A stretch of DNA of 10,393 nt from JBKHAJ01 sp964641125. Lineage in GTDB: Bacteria > Spirochaetota > Spirochaetia > SPDA01 > CAZSGZ01. This document shows, piece after piece, positions 5,982 to 10,393 of this stretch (positions are counted from its first letter, which is position 1; every line of letters starts with the position of its first letter). Position numbers and translations under genes: made by a program. The notes under the pieces were generated by a model that saw only the letters and a list, made by a program, of their open reading frames with translations, was not told the DNA's origin and did not search any database. The stretch covers positions 1 to 10,393 of the forward strand of contig CAZXMO010000087.1 in assembly GCA_964641125.1 (NCBI GenBank), written 5' to 3'.

Positions 5982-7621
5982 AGGCGTTCTTTTTCCTTTT
6001 TCTCTTGAGCCTGCTCGTCTCGTGCGGGACCGGGGCGGGGGAGCTCTTCTACCGGCTCGACCGGGAGGGCGAACCCGAGACCGTCCGGGTCCGTCTGAAA
6101 TACACCGAGGAGGGCGGCGCCGTCTATCGGCTCATACGTCCGCAGACACCGGGGGAGGGCGCGGTCTTCTTCACGGAGTACTCGTACGGTTCGCATACCG
6201 CCCCGGCGAAAATAATCCTTACCGGGGAGGGCGGCGAGGTTCTCGAAATCACCGCTCTGCCCGAGCTGCCCCCTTCCAACGAGGAGGCGCGGGTCGTCTT
6301 CGAGTATCCGATACCCGGCGATTTTATTCTCGAAGAGATAACCGCGCATCGGGCCCCGGGCGCCGGGTCCGGAGACTCCCCGTACCGCCCTCTTACAAGG
6401 ATCGGGTTTCGTCCCGGGGGCCGTAAAATATCCTTCGGCGAAGCAACGGTAACCGTGGCGGCGGGGTACGGCCTCTCCTGGACACGCGGGGAGCTTACGA
6501 TTACGCTCCCTAAAACCGAACCCTCGGCCCCGGGAGGTGAAATCCGGAGCTACGCGCTCGAGTATGAAGGGGCCCCTCCCCCGTACGATCCGGAGGCCGG
6601 GGCGGCCGATTCGATTCGGGTTATTGCAGGGGGCCCCGGGGGGGAGAGAAGCGCTCAGCTCACCCTCCGGGAGGGGGACACCACACTCTTCTTTCATCCC
6701 TCCGTCTGGCGGGGCGATTTCGATACTATTTCGTTTCGGGGGATCGACGAGAGTTTCAGGCCCATTTCTTTTGCCCCCGATGAGTCGTCCGGTTCCCCGG
6801 ACCCGCCGATAGACCTCGATGCGGGGAGCATCCTCCGGTTCGATCAGGCGGAATGGAGGCGGGAGGAGTTCGAGCTCTTCCGGTGGAGCTTGTTTCCCTC
6901 GATCCTCATCTTCGATACCCGTGATTACGGTGTTCAGGCGGGGCTGTTCAAGCGTCTCGCCTTCTTCGTTGAAAAGAGGGGGTATACGGGGAGGCTCCTG
7001 CCCGATGCCGAGCTCGAGGGACAGCACGGCTGGAACGCCCACGATTACCGGGCCGTCGACCTTGCCGCCTTTTTTCAGGCCGCCGAGGACAGGCATTTCG
7101 AGCTTGGTGCCGCGGAGCATCTCTTACGGGACATTCTCATCGCGAACGGGATCATCCGGTTCGAGGGGGGGATGTATCTGCCGGGCGAGGGCGGCGTAAT
7201 CTCGGTGTCCCGGGAATCCTCCGAGTACCTGAGGCGGAAGTTTATGGTCCACGAGGGATACCACGGGGCCTTTTTCGCGTCCGGAGAGCTCAGGGACCGC
7301 TGTTTCGAGCTCTTTGCCGATCGTCCCGAAAAAGAAAGGCGGTTCTGGGCCGATTTTCTGGAGCTCATGGGATACGGGGTGGATAACCGGTACCTCCTGG
7401 TCAACGAGTATCAGGCCTATCTCCTGCAGCAGCCGGTCGGCGAGGCGGAGGTATACTTCCGCGGCCATTGGGCGTACCGAAGGCTTTCCGGTGAGGGAGT
7501 GCTCTTCGGGAACGAAGAATCACCCTTTTCCGGGGCGGCCCGGGAGATGGAGTCGACGGTGTACGAGTTGTTCGCTCTTACGGCGGGGGAGCTCTTCTGC
7601 CTGGACGGGTTCACCGAGTAA
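5936..7621 (+). CDS. secreted lipoprotein with HExxH zinc-metallopeptidase motif
   Basis: This 561-residue protein (from ATT at 5936) should be lipidated and exported. The signal peptide has a basic region (PRLK, residues 13-16), a hydrophobic core (AFFFLFLLSLL) and the lipobox LVSC with Cys at residue 30. The long middle region, about 35-300, is rich in beta-strand patterns, Gly and Pro and carries no domain I recognise. The C-terminal part contains MVHEGYHGAFF, an HExxH motif with H439, E440 and H443, and later VNEYQAYLLQQ, where E491 is a plausible third zinc ligand as in gluzincin-type peptidases. A metal-dependent peptidase or hydrolase at the cell surface or periplasm is inferred; its substrate is unknown. 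It overlaps the preceding gene by 46 bp, and rpmB's promoter starts 4 nt after its stop. If the start were TTG at 6005 the protein would have 538 residues and almost no signal peptide. Confidence 0.8.
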   Translation: MTYPKSFTASANPRLKAFFFLFLLSLLVSCGTGAGELFYRLDREGEPETVRVRLKYTEEGGAVYRLIRPQTPGEGAVFFTEYSYGSHTAPAKIILTGEGGEVLEITALPELPPSNEEARVVFEYPIPGDFILEEITAHRAPGAGSGDSPYRPLTRIGFRPGGRKISFGEATVTVAAGYGLSWTRGELTITLPKTEPSAPGGEIRSYALEYEGAPPPYDPEAGAADSIRVIAGGPGGERSAQLTLREGDTTLFFHPSVWRGDFDTISFRGIDESFRPISFAPDESSGSPDPPIDLDAGSILRFDQAEWRREEFELFRWSLFPSILIFDTRDYGVQAGLFKRLAFFVEKRGYTGRLLPDAELEGQHGWNAHDYRAVDLAAFFQAAEDRHFELGAAEHLLRDILIANGIIRFEGGMYLPGEGGVISVSRESSEYLRRKFMVHEGYHGAFFASGELRDRCFELFADRPEKERRFWADFLELMGYGVDNRYLLVNEYQAYLLQQPVGEAEVYFRGHWAYRRLSGEGVLFGNEESPFSGAAREMESTVYELFALTAGELFCLDGFTE

Positions 7622-7625
7622 ACGC

Positions 7626-7654
7626 TTTACAGAGTTTAGATAATTTGCTATATT
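7626..7654 (+). promoter_or_regulatory. rpmB: strong sigma70-like promoter of rpmB
   Basis: TTTACA (7626-7631), exactly 17 bp, TATATT (7649-7654). Both hexamers match consensus at five of six positions. It starts 4 nt after the stop of the lipoprotein gene and predicts a leader of about 55 nt carrying a GAGG ribosome site at 7704-7707. No terminator separates it from the gene before. Confidence 0.75.
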
Positions 7655-7716
7655 TACTCTCCGTTACGGAATTCGAGAGCTGAATACTAAAAAGAGCAAT
7701 GATGAGGATATAAAAA

Positions 7717-7905
7717 ATGGCTAGACGATGCGAGATTTGCGGAAAGGGAACTATTACCGGTCATACCATCAGCCACGCCCACAATAGGACTAAGCGTGTC
7801 TGGAAGCCGAATATCATCAAAGTCCGGGCCCTGGTCGGGAAGACCAAGCGGACCATGAAGATCTGCACATCCTGTCTCAGAAGCGGCAAGGTCATCAAGG
7901 CCTGA
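7717..7905 (+). CDS. rpmB: 50S ribosomal protein L28
   Basis: This 62-residue protein is bacterial ribosomal protein L28 (bL28) of the large subunit. It opens MARRCEICGKG, continues with GHTISHAHNRTKRVWKPN, the conserved L28 signature, and ends in KICTSCLRSGKVIKA. Four cysteines, C5 and C8 plus C50 and C53, form two CxxC pairs that can hold a structural zinc ion, so this is the zinc-binding (C+) type; many bacteria also keep a cysteine-free paralogue for zinc starvation. The ATG is set by GAGG with a 9-nt spacer and by the family start. It is a single gene with its own promoter; rpmG, a frequent partner, is not adjacent. It ends tail to tail with the hydrolase gene, the two stops sharing TGATCA. 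Confidence 0.97.
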   Translation: MARRCEICGKGTITGHTISHAHNRTKRVWKPNIIKVRALVGKTKRTMKICTSCLRSGKVIKA

Positions 7906-8661
7906 TCAAGCCGGAAACAAGGTCAGTCCGTCCCAGGCCGGCGACACATGAGCGGGGGTTTCCCCGGCCAGGGTCGCGTGGTCCAGCCGGTGGCAGAGAT
8001 GGGTAAAATAGGCGCGCCGGGGACGGATCTTCTCCACCTCGGCCAAGGCCCGGCCGACCGAAAAATGAGTTTCGTGCTCCCGGTAGCGGAGCGCCCCGAG
8101 TATCAAGATATCGAGGTCCCCTAAAAGACTGTAACTCTCCTCAGGAATTCCGCTGCAGTCGGTAAGATAGGCGAAGCTGCCTATTCTGAATCCGAGGATA
8201 TCCATCTTTCCATGTTTGATGGGGATGGGAATTACCGTGATATCCCCAAGAGTGACCGGACCGGTCAGGGGAAGGAGCTCGATCCGCGGCTTTCCCCCTC
8301 CCCGCTGGGTTTCCCGAAAGATGTAACTGAACCTTTCCCGAATTTCCTCGAGGGTAGGAATGGTACCGTACACCGGAATCATCTTGGTCCAGCAGAAGGG
8401 ACGGATGTCGTCGAGACCGTGGAGATGGTCCGCGTGGGCGTGGGTATAGAAGATTCCGTGAACATCGTGCAACCCCTCCCGTAAGCCCTGCATTCTGAAA
8501 TCGGGGGGAGTGTCGATTATAAGCGAGGTAGTCTCCGATTCTATCCATACCGAACAGCGGGTCCGCTTGTTCCGGGGATCGAGGGATGTGCATACCTCGC
8601 AGTCGCATCCGAGGACCGGTATGCCGTGGCTCGTACCGGTGCCGAGTACGGTAATTTTCAT
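7906..8661 (-). CDS. PhnP-like metallo-beta-lactamase-fold hydrolase
   Basis: This 251-residue metal-dependent hydrolase is closest in pattern to PhnP, the phosphoribosyl cyclic phosphodiesterase. It starts MKITVLGTGTSHGIPVLGC. The CDCEVC segment (C19, C21, C24) matches the extra cysteine zinc site of PhnP. The core motif THAHADH gives H74, H76, D78 and H79, with further ligands likely in IKHGK, LTDCSG and the C-terminal THLCHRLDH. No other C-P lyase genes are present, so the role may be general cyclic phosphate or nucleotide-like phosphodiester cleavage rather than phosphonate use. The ATG at 8661 fits the family start exactly; a longer in-frame start at 8862 would add a low-complexity tail and overlap the divergent gene. 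No Shine-Dalgarno is seen; a weak GATAAG at 8672-8677 lies 10 nt before the ATG. Confidence 0.92.
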   Translation of the reverse strand: MKITVLGTGTSHGIPVLGCDCEVCTSLDPRNKRTRCSVWIESETTSLIIDTPPDFRMQGLREGLHDVHGIFYTHAHADHLHGLDDIRPFCWTKMIPVYGTIPTLEEIRERFSYIFRETQRGGGKPRIELLPLTGPVTLGDITVIPIPIKHGKMDILGFRIGSFAYLTDCSGIPEESYSLLGDLDILILGALRYREHETHFSVGRALAEVEKIRPRRAYFTHLCHRLDHATLAGETPAHVSPAWDGLTLFPA

Positions 8662-8717
8662 AGAAAGGGAGCTTATCAGAGATCGGCGAAAACATCCATT
8701 CCATGAGGGGGGCGGTC

Positions 8718-8745
8718 TTGCATCTGAGTGAAGAGATAATATACT
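8718..8745 (+). promoter_or_regulatory. promoter of the HD-GYP-like gene, predicting a leaderless mRNA
   Basis: TTGCAT (8718-8723), 16 bp, TATACT (8740-8745), then 7 nt to the ATG at 8753. No Shine-Dalgarno precedes the ATG. The divergent hydrolase gene starts at 8661, so this 91-bp region should serve both genes. Confidence 0.55.
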
Positions 8746-8752
8746 TTGGACT

Positions 8753-10312
8753 ATGCCCTCCATAGAACCCAAGAGCATCGACCGGATCAAACCGGGCGAT
8801 CGGCTCCTTACCGACGCGGGTGTCTTCGCCAAGGCGGGGACTCCCATAGACGAGCGGACCATCCGGCTCTTAGCGCGTCACAAGATTACCTATGTTCCTA
8901 CCGTAAGCCTCACCTACGAGGAGCAGGACAGGGAGGATTTCACCGAAGAGAAGATTCAGGAGTATCTGGGTAAATCGATCGCCTCCTCGAGGGGGAGATT
9001 CGCCGCCGACCGGGAGAGACTCACGGAGAAACTCAAGAGCATCTACGTTCCCTTCCACGAGGACGAAAGAATCTTTCACGAGAGCGGCAAGAAGAAGCAG
9101 CTTACCGAGGGAGTGCTCCTCGAGAAGGAGCCCGGTCCTCTCTACCAGCCGGACATCGACGCGGGAAGCTTAGCACTTCTCTCTCAGAACGACGTGCGGT
9201 ATCTGCACGAGCTCGTAACCGGAGTGTACAACGCCCTTTCCAAGCTGACCCGGATCCCCCGGGTCCATTCTCCCTCGATAAGGCTCCAGAGTGCCTACGA
9301 CGGTGAGCGGCTCTCCACCCTAGGCGACGCCTTCGTTCATCAAGCCGTAGATACGGCGATACTGTACTTAGTGACTTTGATCAACATCAACAAGAAGAGG
9401 ATTACCGAGGGATGCCCCCTGTCCGCCGACCGGTTCGACCCGGACAAGGGTTATGACGAGACGAACAAGTTCCAGTATAGGGAAGACCTCATCATCGAAT
9501 CGACCCTCGGGATTCTCCTCCACGCCTTAGGCTGGTTCCAATCGGATATTCACAAGCTGATATCCTCGAAGCCGCTCTTGTCACGGAAGGACCAGCGGGG
9601 GATCAAGCAGGTCCGGCTCCTGCAGCGGAACATTTATGTCGCACGGAACCTCCTGCGCAACCGTCACGACATCTCCTCGCTCTCGAGAATGATGGTATCC
9701 CTGCAGAAAGACTATCCCGACGGTACCGGTTTTCCGCCGCCCAACACCAACCGCTTCCTCCACGAGTTTGTCAGACTCTTTCAGATCGTTTCCTTCTACG
9801 ACGAGATGACCAATCCTGTAACCGGGAAGGTCCCCTACAGCAGGATGGACGTCATCGGATATATGCGCGGAAACAGCGGTCCCTACGAATATTCCCGGGA
9901 GGAGTTTTCACCCTCTCCCCGGTTCGACGCTGAGCTCCTCGAAGAGTTCTTGAGCATCCTCGCCCCCTACTCGGTCGGGGAAAAGGTATACCTCTTCGAA
10001 AAGGGTTCGACGAGCGCCCCAGCCTTCGTCGGAAGGGTCTATTCCTATCTCGATTCGTGGGTACCTTTGATATCGGTCCTCAAGGATGAAAAGAGGAGTA
10101 AGATCTACAAGTTCGGGCGGATGCTCTTTTACCTCCCCACCAGCGACGTCCTTGTCATGAGCAAGGGAAAGGTCTCCAAACGCTCGCGGGTGGAGTGGGT
10201 CAAAGACCTGGAAATCGTGGACGCCTCGATAAGTCCCGGAACCATCGGCGAATACGCCGACCTCCTCTACGGAGGCGAACGGCCCCTTTCGAGGCAGCTC
10301 CGCGGCGGATAG
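8753..10312 (+). CDS. degenerate HD-GYP domain protein (c-di-GMP phosphodiesterase family, probably inactive)
   Basis: This is a 519-residue cytoplasmic protein. The N-terminal segment (KPGDRLLTDAGVFAKAGTPI, then an LLARHKITYV strand) is the short all-beta module often found before HD-GYP domains; a charged helical linker follows to about residue 170. The rest matches an HD-GYP domain: H196 in FVHQAVDTAIL, LLHALGW at 255-261, YPDGTGFP at 321-328 (the GYP loop), FYDEMT with D350, and the C-terminal FDAELLEEFLSIL helix followed by the YSVGEKVYLF strand. The HD pair is H257-A258 instead of His-Asp, and the HHE motif before DGxGYP is replaced by LQKDY, so several metal ligands are gone. I infer a ligand-binding or protein-interaction role instead of hydrolysis. 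The response-regulator start at 10324 follows after 11 nt and is probably co-transcribed. Confidence 0.85.
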   Translation: MPSIEPKSIDRIKPGDRLLTDAGVFAKAGTPIDERTIRLLARHKITYVPTVSLTYEEQDREDFTEEKIQEYLGKSIASSRGRFAADRERLTEKLKSIYVPFHEDERIFHESGKKKQLTEGVLLEKEPGPLYQPDIDAGSLALLSQNDVRYLHELVTGVYNALSKLTRIPRVHSPSIRLQSAYDGERLSTLGDAFVHQAVDTAILYLVTLININKKRITEGCPLSADRFDPDKGYDETNKFQYREDLIIESTLGILLHALGWFQSDIHKLISSKPLLSRKDQRGIKQVRLLQRNIYVARNLLRNRHDISSLSRMMVSLQKDYPDGTGFPPPNTNRFLHEFVRLFQIVSFYDEMTNPVTGKVPYSRMDVIGYMRGNSGPYEYSREEFSPSPRFDAELLEEFLSILAPYSVGEKVYLFEKGSTSAPAFVGRVYSYLDSWVPLISVLKDEKRSKIYKFGRMLFYLPTSDVLVMSKGKVSKRSRVEWVKDLEIVDASISPGTIGEYADLLYGGERPLSRQLRGG

Positions 10313-10323
10313 TCGGAGCGCGT

Positions 10324-10392
10324 ATGAACGAAACAAAGACAATCCTTCTCGTTGAGGACGAAGCCTTGATCGCGATGAGGAAGGAGAAATGA
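10324..10392 (+). pseudogene. response regulator receiver domain start, stopped after 22 codons (frameshift or truncated)
   Basis: The ATG at 10324 has GGAG with a 5-nt spacer. The peptide reads MNETKTILLVEDEALIAMR and ends KEK before TGA at 10390-10392; the window ends one base later. The ILLVEDEALIA segment is the first strand and acidic pocket (Glu-Asp-Glu) of a CheY-like receiver. A complete receiver needs about 100 more residues. Slipping back one base at AAATGA would read K-M and continue open for the two remaining bases, a sequence that fits the usual helix 1 of receivers, so a single-base deletion or a sequencing error is likely. A true 22-residue peptide cannot be excluded. Confidence 0.5.
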
Positions 10393-10393
10393 A

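Noticed and set aside
5978..7120. 380-codon minus-strand frame opposite the lipoprotein gene
   Set aside because: It is Pro/Gly/Arg-rich and without domain features, as expected of an antisense shadow in GC-rich DNA, while the opposite strand has a signal peptide and HExxH motif.

Overview
This is a GC-rich bacterial chromosomal window, densely coding on both strands, with no complete insertion sequence, no CRISPR array and no rRNA. The best guess for the host is a free-living, GC-rich spirochaete. That rests on the overall feel of the proteins (multi-domain Hpt/REC/GGDEF regulator, degenerate HD-GYP protein, short zinc-type L28, lipoproteins) and is an inference, not a proof.

Layout. 1-205 (-) is the N-terminal end of a flavin disulfide oxidoreductase, cut by the window edge. 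436-1680 (-) is an MFS transporter. 1729-2080 holds two identical 149-bp direct repeats around a hairpin-rich 54-bp spacer. The second copy runs into the 3' end of a tRNA-Leu(GAG) gene (2063-2147, -), so the tRNA 3' end and its intrinsic terminator are both duplicated. 2345-2800 (-) is a DtxR/MntR-type metal-dependent repressor, divergent from 2911-4587 (+), a diguanylate cyclase response regulator with Hpt-REC-REC-GGDEF layout. 4588-5154 (-) is a small unknown protein, divergent across only 44 bp from 5199-5981 (+), a protein with possible nucleotidyltransferase-like character. That gene overlaps a secreted lipoprotein with an HExxH zinc-peptidase motif (5936-7621, +), which seems to start at ATT. 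Then come rpmB (7717-7905, +), a PhnP-like metallo-beta-lactamase-fold hydrolase (7906-8661, -), a degenerate HD-GYP protein (8753-10312, +) and the first 22 codons of a response-regulator receiver domain that meet a stop at the window end.

How it fits together. Two proteins belong to cyclic-di-GMP signalling families: an apparently intact cyclase (GGEEF plus I-site) and an HD-GYP homologue that has lost its HD pair. The rest are housekeeping or single-function genes without one shared pathway.

Most striking pattern. Starts fall into two classes. Genes starting at 1680, 2800, 2911, 5154, 5199 and 8753 have no usable Shine-Dalgarno sequence, but each has a sigma70-like -10 hexamer (TATACT, TATAGT or TAGTAT) ending only 6-11 nt before the ATG, which predicts leaderless or nearly leaderless mRNAs. 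Genes starting at 205, 5936, 7717 and 10324 have a GGAGG/GAGG/GGAG motif; the first and third have promoters giving long leaders, the others follow an upstream gene. Two convergent gene pairs meet with their stop codons fused in the same hexamer TGATCA, leaving no room for terminators.
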